Shown: piece by piece, positions 58,730-64,000 of the stretch
Layout of the letters: the number at the start of each line of letters is the position of its first letter
How positions within the stretch are numbered: position 1 is the first letter of the stretch
Assembly: GCA_029962745.1 (NCBI GenBank)
Contig: CM057152.1
Span: forward strand, 29,166,319 to 29,230,318
DNA from: Echinometra lucunter
Lineage: Eukaryota > Echinodermata > Echinoidea > Camarodonta > Echinometridae
Direction: 5' to 3'
Length of the DNA stretch: 64,000 nucleotides
Translations under genes and position numbers: made by a program
The notes under the pieces: model-generated
The model's database searches: none
Told to the model about the DNA's origin: nothing
The model's input: only the letters and a program-made list of their open reading frames with translations

Positions 58730-60013
58730 ATTCTCTCTTTCCTATATAATTTCCCCCTTTCTTTCCCTCCCTCAATTTCCCTCCATGTTCCCTTTATCCC
58801 CTCTCTCCACCTCCCTTCATCTCCCCCTCTGTTTTTTCTGTTCCCATATTCTCTCTCCTCCTCCTCCTCCTTCATCATGTCCATATCACACAATCATGAT
58901 AATGTTCCCTCTTGCCCCCTCTCTCTCTCTCTCTCTCTCTTTCTATTCTCTCTATTTTCCTCACCACCTTTTTTCCCACCTCCGCTATTGAATCTACTAT
59001 GCATTATCATTAATTTTTTTCCATTGTTAAAACCGGTGTAGGTCAATCAAATTCACCTAGGACCTCCACGATGAACACACACGCCTCTGCATTCGGCCCG
59101 TCGTCCGTCAGGATGTACGTCACAGTCGTTTCCCCAATATAGAAGCGACCACCGCTCTGGATGTCTGACGACAACGAACTCGAGGTCGATTCGTCCGCTA
59201 TGCGCGGCTCCACCCAGGTCACATGCGCGTAGTCCTGGCCGGGTTCGTTGTCTTGGGAGATCGTTCGATCAGGGCACCCGTAGATCGTCGGGGCTGTGGT
59301 TGGGAGAGCATGTGATCATGAATTGAAAATGGAACTGGAGCATTATCCATGTATAGCTATAGAGGCATAACTAATGGGTTTTTTTAATCCACAAGTTCCA
59401 TAAAACAACTTCACCGTTAATCGAGTCTATGTAGATTTTTTTTCTAATTAAATACAATTTCAGACAGAGACGTTTTCAAGGGAAACGTGAGTGCTTCTTT
59501 CATCAATAGAATTTGCATGAAATGTGAAAGAAATGTCAATCGGACATCATAATGATTATGTTTGTATCTTTCAACCATGTTTCACCCAACCCTAAGTACG
59601 GCCTTTCCTATATTGCCAGTACAGGTCAATGCTTCCTTTAGGCTTCTGCATACACTCATCCCCCCCCCCCCCCCTCCCACTTTCACCCACACCCTAAATC
59701 ATCCGATTTCACGTGAGAAATAGTCCAAGAACAAATTCTAGATAGATTTGTTCTAATGAAGATAGTGCTGAATTTTTACCTCTCACGGTGACGGTGAACG
59801 CACAAGTGGCATCATTCCCGGCCTCGTCGACCGCGCGGTACGTCACCCTTTTGTCGCCCAACCCAAAAGATGTCCCCGGCGTCCTGCTCGGCGTAACCGT
59901 AACCTCTCCCTGACCGCCGCTCACCCGTGGGGTTGCCCAGTACACGTTCGTCTCTGTCTCGCCGACATTGATAAAGATGGTTCTGTCGACTGGGCAGAAT
60001 GTGAACGATGGAC
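35611..60013 (-). CDS. HYR/PAN/SEA/EGF single-pass membrane protein, 3' part of gene (15 exons)
   Basis: Not recognised as a named gene. Exons from 5' to 3' on the minus strand: 60013-59780, 59293-59057, 53200-52952, 51971-51738, 45348-45106, 44750-44511, 43650-43405, 42831-42577, 41925-41813, 41457-41399, 39207-39044, 38535-38370, 37484-37429, 36829-36709, 36289-35611. All have AG/GT sites and join in one frame (about 1097 residues). Domains: five HYR, one PAN/apple, two HYR, SEA, a Cys-rich and EGF module, one transmembrane helix and a 226-residue acidic tail with NPAY. HYR modules are Ig-like adhesion folds known from hyalin and sushi-repeat proteins; PAN binds protein or carbohydrate; NPxY recruits PTB or endocytic adaptors. 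I infer a type I cell-surface receptor or adhesion protein. The N-terminus and signal peptide are not in the window. Confidence 0.85.
36709..36829 (-). CDS. HYR gene exon 14: transmembrane helix
   Basis: The acceptor is CAAAACAG and the donor GTAAGA. It encodes [20 protein letters not shown] then [21 protein letters not shown] single hydrophobic helix of about 24 residues is followed by CVRRC, giving an extracellular N-terminus by the positive-inside rule. Confidence 0.88.
37429..37484 (-). CDS. HYR gene exon 13: end of EGF domain (56 nt)
   Basis: The acceptor is ACTTTTAG and the donor GTGAGA. It encodes [18 protein letters not shown], supplying the last two EGF cysteines (C-x8/9-C with a YGTRC turn) and the juxtamembrane residues. 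Confidence 0.82.
37615..37955. mobile_element. 341 bp MITE with TTTAT target duplication
   Basis: The ends GGGGTGTTCAGATATGAGG and CCTCATATCTGAACGCCCC are near-perfect inverted repeats, flanked by TTTAT at 37610-37614 and 37956-37960. Each end also carries the palindrome GTGGCGCCAC (three copies in all). No coding frame. Confidence 0.85.
38370..38535 (-). CDS. HYR gene exon 12: Cys-rich segment and start of EGF
   Basis: The acceptor is TTTTCCAG and the donor GTAAGT. It encodes [19 protein letters not shown] then [20 protein letters not shown]. The second part supplies the first four EGF cysteines; the first contains four further cysteines. Confidence 0.82.
38745..38900. repeat. Pyrimidine-rich (CT)n tracts
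   Basis: Interrupted CT dinucleotide runs at 38749-38760 and 38858-38897 lie between HYR exons 11 and 12. Confidence 0.8.
39044..39207 (-). CDS. HYR gene exon 11: SEA domain, end, and linker
   Basis: The acceptor is CTTGCAG and the donor GTAAGA. It encodes [19 protein letters not shown] and [19 protein letters not shown], finishing the SEA fold. The usual autoproteolytic GSxxV turn is GGVEI here, with no serine. Confidence 0.75.
39295..39420 (-). mobile_element. Retroposon 3' tail, minus strand
   Basis: On the minus strand, GGCTACCCTGGGTAAATAAA and ACCCAATTATTATTATTG form a typical 3' tail of a LINE or SINE. The remainder is not recognisable. Confidence 0.45.
39440..40860. repeat. Direct repeats flanking the L2-type LINE fragment
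   Basis: Bases 39445-39620 and 40705-40850 share AAAAGGGT-G-TTTTT, CAGCACCAGGC, ATCAAATTCAGAGGT, GCAATCC and TGTTAAGGGTA in order. The copies sit immediately on either side of the LINE. Confidence 0.6.
39625..40710 (-). mobile_element. L2/CR1-type LINE, 5' truncated, minus strand
   Basis: A minus-strand frame from about 40656 encodes the C-terminal half of a reverse transcriptase: [51 protein letters not shown], then in a shifted frame [20 protein letters not shown]. The catalytic motif YADD is visible at about 40685-40697, followed by a stop. The 3' end reads AAGCGCCAAATAAATG and a degenerate (TAA) tail near 39630. Dead copy, sense with respect to the HYR gene. Confidence 0.75.
41399..41457 (-). 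CDS. HYR gene exon 10: SEA domain, middle (59 nt)
   Basis: The acceptor is TTTTACAG and the donor GTAAGA. It encodes [19 protein letters not shown]. It ends with two bases of the next codon. A 172-base TTC-rich microsatellite sits about 70 bases upstream. Confidence 0.75.
41529..41699. repeat. (TTC)n microsatellite, about 170 bp
   Basis: A nearly pure CTT/TTC array with a few interruptions. It yields artefactual frames of poly-Ser, poly-Leu, poly-Lys and poly-Arg. On the transcribed strand of the HYR gene it is a purine (GAA)n tract. Confidence 0.95.
41715..41786. repeat. 35 bp tandem duplication
   Basis: A unit beginning TGAAAATAATATTGTTATCT is present twice without differences, ending at GGGCTGA. 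Confidence 0.9.
41813..41925 (-). CDS. HYR gene exon 9: SEA domain, first part
   Basis: The acceptor is TCCTGCAG and the donor GTGAGAG. It encodes [20 protein letters not shown] and [14 protein letters not shown]. The pattern (strand, YSxxLxDxxSxxY, helix) is typical for the first half of SEA domains, membrane-proximal modules of mucins and adhesion receptors. Phase 1 in, phase 0 out. Confidence 0.75.
42577..42831 (-). CDS. HYR gene exon 8: last HYR domain
   Basis: The acceptor is TTTTGCAG and the donor GTAATT. It encodes [19 protein letters not shown] through [35 protein letters not shown] is an almost consensus HYR signature. Phase 1-1. Confidence 0.9.
43405..43650 (-). CDS. HYR gene exon 7: HYR domain
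   Basis: The acceptor is TTTTCTAG and the donor GTGAGT. It encodes [20 protein letters not shown] through [20 protein letters not shown]. Phase 1-1. Confidence 0.87.
44172..44196. repeat. Run of about 24 C
   Basis: A plus-strand C homopolymer between HYR exons 6 and 7. The length may not be exact in the assembly. Confidence 0.85.
44511..44750 (-). CDS. HYR gene exon 6: PAN/apple domain
   Basis: The acceptor is ATTATTAG and the donor GTAGGT. It encodes [19 protein letters not shown], then [27 protein letters not shown] and GVMYFEKLG. The cysteine pattern (ECLKAC, ICRSAEY, ECRLSE) is that of PAN_1/apple modules, which mediate protein or carbohydrate binding. Phase 1-1, so it is interchangeable with the HYR exons. 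Confidence 0.82.
45106..45348 (-). CDS. HYR gene exon 5: HYR domain
   Basis: The acceptor is AATGTAG and the donor GTAGGTA. It encodes [19 protein letters not shown] through [20 protein letters not shown]. Phase 1-1. The intron before it contains the 4.3 kb retrotransposon. Confidence 0.88.
45393..45550. repeat. GAT/ATC trinucleotide repeats
   Basis: (GAT)n switches to (ATC)n at 45408-45430, making a self-complementary stretch, followed later by (GGT)n near 45525-45542. Confidence 0.85.
46072..46838 (+). pseudogene. Retrotransposon ORF1 (RNA-binding protein), frameshifted
   Basis: The first part (from ATG at 46072) has a charged coiled-coil segment, [19 protein letters not shown]. The frame shifts near 46300-46315, and the second part starts with [20 protein letters not shown], the motif that opens the RRM-like domain in L1/CR1-type ORF1 proteins, and ends [12 protein letters not shown] before TGA. 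Its role would be RNA packaging and nucleic-acid chaperoning. The codon composition is less AT-rich than ORF2. Confidence 0.75.
47085..49992 (+). pseudogene. Retrotransposon ORF2: endonuclease plus reverse transcriptase, broken
   Basis: The N-terminal endonuclease shows [44 protein letters not shown] and FSDHCAIY. The reverse transcriptase shows [69 protein letters not shown] and catalytic FADD at 49159-49170, then a thumb region ([11 protein letters not shown]) and a C-terminal WNNIPDEL motif. Frameshifts near 48713 and near 49009, and an in-frame TAA at 49864-49866, break it; the frame then closes at 49990-49992. Confidence 0.88.
50661..51459. mobile_element. 799 bp DNA element with 16 bp perfect terminal inverted repeats
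   Basis: TATAGACCAATTTCAC at 50661-50676 and its exact reverse complement at 51444-51459. The minus strand contains a THAP-like relic, listed separately. The termini start TATA, so a TA duplication is possible but not certain. It lies in a HYR gene intron. Confidence 0.75.
51184..51270 (-). pseudogene. THAP-zinc-finger-like relic in the 799 bp element
   Basis: The minus strand reads [20 protein letters not shown] then a stop. The pattern S-G-R-S-C-A-V-x-x-C-H-x-x-W-K/R-K resembles the first C2CH half of THAP domains, which are found in P-element-type transposases and host THAP proteins. It is too short for certainty and no second half follows. Confidence 0.45.
51612..51690 (-). mobile_element. 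tRNA-derived SINE head, minus strand
   Basis: On the minus strand an A-box-like TTAGCCAAGTGG (51669-51680) and B-box-like GGTTTCAATCC (51625-51635) lie at tRNA spacing. The acceptor arms do not pair, so this is not a working tRNA gene. It lies about 50 bases from HYR exon 4. Confidence 0.55.
51738..51971 (-). CDS. HYR gene exon 4: HYR domain
   Basis: The acceptor is TCCTCAG and the donor GTAAGAA. It encodes [19 protein letters not shown] through [20 protein letters not shown]. Phase 1-1. Two decayed copies of its 5' part lie just upstream in the same intron. Confidence 0.87.
52052..52178. mobile_element. MITE, about 125 bp (GTAACACAAA ends)
   Basis: CCCGTAACACAAAACTTA pairs imperfectly with TAAGCTTTGCGTTACAGGG, and ATTGATCGTACGAT and GATTGCA pair with their partners. 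It is a short hairpin element inserted beside the duplicated HYR exon fragments. Confidence 0.7.
52190..52310 (-). pseudogene. Decayed partial duplicate of HYR exon 4, copy 1
   Basis: The minus strand has CACTGGGAACCTATGAAAAA, CCTGATAACAT and a diverged continuation in the order of exon 4 (TTGGAGCCTACGAAAACTGC, CCTGATGATAT). It carries a deletion at the cysteine codon, followed by stops. Intronic flanks (TTTGATTTGAT stretch) are also shared. Confidence 0.6.
52388..52462 (-). pseudogene. Decayed partial duplicate of HYR exon 4, copy 2
   Basis: The minus strand reads ATTTCAG, then GTGGAGCTGTACGAAGACTG and GGCTTGTTTACGGGCAA, giving [20 protein letters not shown], against [19 protein letters not shown] in exon 4. 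The rest of the domain is missing. Confidence 0.7.
52758..52818. repeat. (CT)n microsatellite
   Basis: Interrupted CCCT units pass into about 22 CT units. Confidence 0.9.
52952..53200 (-). CDS. HYR gene exon 3: HYR domain
   Basis: The acceptor is CATTGCAG and the donor GTAGGC. It encodes [19 protein letters not shown] through [21 protein letters not shown] clear HYR domain, phase 1-1. It has an extra pair of cysteines (AACNVT and FDCGVT) that may form an additional disulfide. Confidence 0.88.
55710..56128. mobile_element. 0.4 kb element with nested palindromes (GGTCGCTG family)
   Basis: Terminal repeats: GCTTTCACACCAAGGTACGG on the left (from about 55721) and CCGTACCTTGGTGTGAAAGC on the right (to about 56119). 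Each end continues into a second palindrome, GGGTACGGTC then GACCGTACCC around a short loop. The interior has several more GATCGGTCGCTG motifs in both orientations and further TGCTTTCACA copies. No coding frame. Confidence 0.85.
58615..58940. repeat. (CT)n microsatellite cluster
   Basis: Three CT runs, at 58617-58640, 58695-58726 and 58918-58940, are separated by pyrimidine-rich DNA. Confidence 0.9.
59057..59293 (-). CDS. HYR gene exon 2: HYR domain
   Basis: The acceptor is AACCACAG and the donor GTGAAT. It encodes [19 protein letters not shown] through [20 protein letters not shown]. One HYR domain in one phase 1-1 exon. The following intron is 5.9 kb. Confidence 0.85.
59780..60013 (-). CDS. 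HYR gene exon 1 in window: HYR domain
   Basis: The acceptor is CATGCAG and the donor GTAAAAA. It encodes [19 protein letters not shown] through [20 protein letters not shown]. It has the two HYR cysteines (FCP and TCAF) and the [11 protein letters not shown] signature. Phase 1-1. Upstream exons lie outside the window or in the gap. Confidence 0.85.
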
Positions 60014-60044
60014 CTGCATGGAGATAATAACGTGATAATGAATG

Positions 60045-60108
60045 ATTATTACCCCTTGGGATATCCCAGGGACGACCCTTGGGACGACCCCTGGGACTTC
60101 CCAGTGGT
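60045..60108. repeat. Short GGGAC/CCC tandem-like repeat
   Basis: TCCCAGGGACGACCC, TTGGGACGACCC and CTGGGACTTCCCAG follow each other. It lies just upstream of HYR exon 1. Confidence 0.7.
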
Positions 60109-60747
60109 CGTTTTCTCTAATAACACGTAAGAAAATGTGCAGTGGTCTCTCTAGCTCTTTGCCGGTTTTTAAGAGGCTGCTCCACGCAGCCCGTATACCG
60201 ACCGGGTCACTTTGCGAACTCACAATCATGTAGTCACGTTTAATAAATAATTCTTTGAAGAAGTTACTTTTGTCAAAACATTGTGTGTACAACAATCAAT
60301 AATATTTTACCACCTTATTCATGACGACTCTGTCGAATTGAATAAAAACTACCGTCAATCGACCGAACATACTGTATTCCCTGTATCGCATTTATTGCTT
60401 TCATCTCACCCTGATGAAGAAATTCACCAGTTTAAAATGAATGTGGAGGTTAAAGTTTTGTTTGGCAGAAATTGGGTTTTCTCCATAGGGTTACACAATC
60501 ATGTGAGGTCTTGGAGTGACCATGGGCGGTACGGAGCAGTACGGAGTAGCCACTAGTCTTGTCAAACACTGGAAGCGTGGCCAGTAGGCCCTACGCAGTG
60601 AAGAATGCTCAAGTAGATAATCTATAGTAGATGTTGAAGCACATCTTTTGCAATGAATACACTTTCGCACAGAGTATATACCGAAAATACCCTGCAGGAG
60701 TGGACTGCTCGAGGAGTCATTATGACGGATCAATTCGTTTGAGGATC

Positions 60748-60946
60748 GATCCACTCTTTAAGAAGAGTGGATACTCTTCAAAAAAAGAGTGGAATCCACT
60801 CTTTAAGAAAAGTGGATACTCTAAGAAGAGTGGATACTCTAAAAAGAGTGAAATCTACTTTTTAAGAAGAGTGAATACATTTTAAGAGAGTGGAATCCAC
60901 TTTAAGAAGAGTGGATACTATTTAAAAAGAGTGGAATCCACTCTCA
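60748..60946. repeat. Tandem array of AAGAGTGGATACTCT-like units
   Basis: About ten matches to GAGTGGA(A)T(A/C)CACTC or GAGTGGATACTCT are separated by AAGA or TTTAA. The units are themselves near-palindromic. A further isolated unit, AGAGTGGACTTCCACTCC, lies at 61989-62006. Confidence 0.8.
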
Positions 60947-61787
60947 AAGTTTCGGATGGCCCCTCGGATTCCATTCACTGTTTTAATTTATCAATTTTTA
61001 GTTTATGAAATTAGCCGATCCGTGATATATGCATGCAGAGTGCCGGACATGATTTGTATATAGACAGCAGTTACAATAGGCTTTCGAGAAATTTCACCGA
61101 GTTGATTTTATTCTGATCTGAAGTACGGGACTATTTTAACAATGCATGACTTCTAAGTGGGACAAAAATAGTCGAGATCGTGGACCTATTACAGATGGAC
61201 ATTCAACGTGATTGTTCCTTTGATCCCATGATTTCCACCGCCTTCTGCTTATATGCATCTTTAAATGAGAACATTCGGCTGTTTTAACAATAGCTACTGC
61301 GTATAAAGCATTTTGGTCATTGACAAAGGAGCAGTTTTCCTTTCTTTTTTGTTTGGATGGTGTGCTTTGTAAGAGTGTGTTTAAATTGAAAAACATTACT
61401 AATGGGGAGCAGCAAAGTTGGATAGCAGACGATTTTGGTGATATGAAATTTATTATTACTGATTCGCAAACTCTCCGACACCCTTATGACCTTATATAAC
61501 AATTAGAAGGCCATTATCTTTATAAGCCTCGTTCGTTGTAACTTTAGAATGTTATGAAGAAATTGGAGTAAACGGGATTTTAAATCACAAACAATCAAAA
61601 TATAACCTCTATCTGGGAATATCAACATGTTCTTCAAAATATAACATGCGGAACAACAATTTCCGATTTTAAACCAAAACTGCACATTGATTTTCCATGA
61701 TTTAAGAGACTGATAATAATTGTCTGCGCATATAGTTTTTACGATATTATATGTCAAATCACTGTCTTGCAATTTTCAGCTCCCAGC

Positions 61788-61978
61788 TAATCGGCGGTGA
61801 ACATCATGGGATCGAAGTGAAGAAACTTGTACGGAATGTTATTGAGACGACAATGACAGAGACAATCACAATGAATTCGTTAACAAAACGTGCAACGTCC
61901 ATCCGTAATAGGTCCATGTCGAGATCTATACAGGACAGTCCCGTGAAATACGGGACGTCTGGTCATCCGGGTCACTAG
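61788..61978 (+). CDS. Possible terminal exon of an unknown plus-strand gene
   Basis: After a good acceptor (CTTGCAATTTTCAG) a frame reads SQLIGGEHHGIEVKKLVRNV, IETTMTETITMNSLTKRA, SMSRSIQDSPVKYGTSG and ends at TAG. Its balanced residue composition looks more protein-like than nearby frames. No upstream exon on this strand was found and no family is recognised, so it may be chance or a relic. Confidence 0.2.
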
Positions 61979-62060
61979 GCCTCCTAAAAGAGTGGACTTC
62001 CACTCCTTTATTCATAGAGCATATTCAAAAGAGCACTCACTTATATAATCTTAAAGAGGC

Positions 62061-62223
62061 CAGGGCACCGTTTCATGAAAGTTGTCAGCACTGATGTCAT
62101 TCTCTGACAATTTGCAGTAAAATCCTTGGGTTTGAGTGGCTGAGAAGCACTAGTCCCTGATACTTAATTGTCAGAGAATGAAAACTTATCAGTGCTGACA
62201 GCTTTCATGAAACGGTGCCCAGG
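62061..62223. mobile_element. MITE, CAGGGC-ended hairpin, copy C
   Basis: CAGGGCACCGTTTCATGAAA pairs with TTTCATGAAACGGTGCCC, and TGTCAGCACTGAT and CATTCTCTGACAATT pair with their partners on the right. The termini resemble the other two CAGGGC elements; the interior differs. Confidence 0.8.
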
Positions 62224-63000
62224 ACTCGTGGGTTTCTCCATTATTTTGTTCCAGACTATTTGTTCTGCAGAGATATCTTTTGGCAAGAGGTTGCTTTAAC
62301 ACAACTTTCCCGGACAGTTCACAGTAGGAAATTAAGGGAGAAGTAATATTCCACGTCTTGTGTACTTCGTCTGTGGATCGAGCTGCACAAGCGTATATAT
62401 CGCAAATGTGCAAGTGGCTGGAAAACACGACATATACCTAGTTTCATTTTCTTTTCTGTTTGTTTGGTTTTTTGTTTGTTTTTAATGTTGTTTGTGACGT
62501 AGGGTCACGTGTATTAGCACGCTGGACTTATCCAGGAGGTAAATTGTGCACTGGGATACACTTTTTGTCTTATTTATTGTCTTACTTGAGAACAATGCCC
62601 CATTGTTTATGGAATATCATTAGGATTTCTTAGACAAGCAAATGGCTAAGACAGATTACTTAGACTTTAGCAAAATGTCTTAGAAGTTTATGGAAAACGG
62701 GCCCTGGTACAGTTTATCAGCTTCACATACCAATTCCCTTTCACTGTCTGGACCTGCCCTGAGATCGACAGCGATACAATCTAAACGGAAATTCGGGGAT
62801 AACTGCAAAATTATTGAAAACCGCTCATTGAAAAGAGCCTGCTTAGCAACCCCTAAGAATCAGGATTAGCCTTCTTTGACTGTTTAGCCCCCGAGGACAG
62901 CAACATACACATGATGCTTTGCATGCGTGCTTCAACATGCATGTAACCATGTAAGAACATTATTTCACATTTCAGCACACGTGTAATTCTATTCAGACAC

Positions 63001-63500
63001 NNNNNNNNNNNNNNNNNNNNNNNNNNNNNNNNNNNNNNNNNNNNNNNNNNNNNNNNNNNNNNNNNNNNNNNNNNNNNNNNNNNNNNNNNNNNNNNNNNNN
63101 NNNNNNNNNNNNNNNNNNNNNNNNNNNNNNNNNNNNNNNNNNNNNNNNNNNNNNNNNNNNNNNNNNNNNNNNNNNNNNNNNNNNNNNNNNNNNNNNNNNN
63201 NNNNNNNNNNNNNNNNNNNNNNNNNNNNNNNNNNNNNNNNNNNNNNNNNNNNNNNNNNNNNNNNNNNNNNNNNNNNNNNNNNNNNNNNNNNNNNNNNNNN
63301 NNNNNNNNNNNNNNNNNNNNNNNNNNNNNNNNNNNNNNNNNNNNNNNNNNNNNNNNNNNNNNNNNNNNNNNNNNNNNNNNNNNNNNNNNNNNNNNNNNNN
63401 NNNNNNNNNNNNNNNNNNNNNNNNNNNNNNNNNNNNNNNNNNNNNNNNNNNNNNNNNNNNNNNNNNNNNNNNNNNNNNNNNNNNNNNNNNNNNNNNNNNN
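63001..63500. other. Assembly gap (500 N)
   Basis: Exactly 500 Ns, a typical placeholder length, so the true distance is unknown. Open frames spanning it are artefacts. Confidence 0.99.
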
Positions 63501-64000
63501 GCAAACGCGTTTTTCTCTGAAGTTACAAAAGTGGATCTAACCCCTTTTGCAAACAAATTCTTCATAATTATATTCAATGTTAATGAATGTAACATTCCGC
63601 ATCTCAGATCCAAAAATATTACACTTCCTATATCTCACTCTACTCAGTTAACATGGTTAATGCTGCATGGGGAGCAAGACCAAAGTCCAAGGGTCGTAAT
63701 AATTCCAGCGTAACAGACATGACATTATATAGGGCTTATTTGGGGGTCATTTAATACAACTTTAAGCAAAATCAAGAGTCATGAAACATATTCTTGGGGG
63801 GGGGGGGAGTCATGTGAGATTTTTTTTCGGGAGGGGGGTCATTTAAGACAACTTTAAGTAAAATCATGAGTAATAAAACATATTTCATTACATGAATCAG
63901 ACACATTTGACTAGGACAAACATAACAAATTTTACAGCATTTCACTAAATAGTTGAAGAGAAATTAATGCCGTTTGTTACCGTACCGGACATATGCACAA
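63501..64000. other. Right end of window, no gene seen
   Basis: It has two related segments (63747-63800 and 63832-63885, each with GGGGGTCATTTAA, ACAACTTTAAG and AAAATCA) around G runs, a diverged tandem duplication of about 88 bases. No coding signal. Confidence 0.6.

Larger units (their letters stand above)
53201..59056. other. 5.9 kb HYR gene intron, mostly repeats
   Basis: It contains a C run at 53540-53559, CT-rich tracts at 54166-54215 and 58617-58935, a G run at 54938-54949, and the nested-palindrome element at 55.7-56.1 kb. No exon, RNA gene or transposase was recognised. Long open stretches at 58.2-58.9 kb are low-complexity artefacts. Confidence 0.6.
60947..63000. other. Region upstream of HYR exon 1, little content
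   Basis: No further HYR exon was found on the minus strand. It contains one possible plus-strand terminal exon (61788), one MITE (62061) and otherwise AT-rich DNA. It may be an intron of the HYR gene or its 5' flank. Confidence 0.45.

Noticed and set aside
58258..58749. 163-codon open frame, apparently membrane-spanning
   Set aside because: It runs through pyrimidine-rich and (CT)n DNA, which yields Leu, Phe and Ser strings; no splice support or motif.
60491..60754. 87-codon minus-strand frame upstream of HYR exon 1
   Set aside because: No HYR cysteine or VTYxxxDxxGN signature, no matching splice phase; treated as chance.
62989..63613. Long frames across the gap
   Set aside because: They consist of Ns and carry no information.

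Overview
The window is eukaryotic: intron-rich genes with GT/AG splice sites, about 1 kb introns, AATAAA polyadenylation signals, SINEs, LINEs and many hairpin elements. A gene built of tandem HYR (hyalin repeat) domains, together with tRNA-type SINEs, points to a marine deuterostome, most likely an echinoderm (sea urchin or relative). That taxonomic call is an inference.

Layout. (1) 1664-31.8 kb, plus strand: the 3' part of the nucleoporin gene NUP133. I resolved 20 coding exons by reading splice sites and keeping one frame throughout (2110 nt, about 702 residues). They cover the linker and alpha-helical solenoid; the N-terminal beta-propeller must lie left of the window. (2) About 31.8-35 kb: intergenic DNA with several inverted-repeat elements. 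(3) 35.6-60.0 kb, minus strand: the 3' part of a gene for a single-pass membrane protein. Fifteen coding exons (3296 nt, about 1097 residues) give, in order, HYR x5, PAN/apple, HYR x2, SEA, a Cys-rich segment with EGF, one transmembrane helix, and an acidic cytoplasmic tail with an NPxY motif. Its 5' exons lie to the right of 60 kb, perhaps beyond the assembly gap. (4) 46.0-50.4 kb: a nearly intact but broken non-LTR retrotransposon, antisense in an intron of the HYR gene. (5) 60-64 kb: no convincing gene, apart from a weak possible terminal exon at 61.8 kb, and a 500-base gap of Ns.

The two genes are convergent and show no obvious functional link: NUP133 is a housekeeping nuclear-pore scaffold, while the HYR protein looks like a cell-surface receptor or adhesion molecule. 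Introns of both are full of short inverted-repeat (MITE-like) elements, including TTAA-bounded elements from 80 bp to 6.4 kb, hairpins ending in CAGGGC, and a 0.4 kb element with nested palindromes.

The most unusual observations are: the NUP133 3'UTR contains degenerate tandem copies of the end of its own coding sequence, two of which still read as a 13-residue peptide ending at the same stop; two decayed partial duplicates of an HYR exon lie next to the functional one; and the HYR-PAN-SEA-EGF-TM-NPxY architecture itself.
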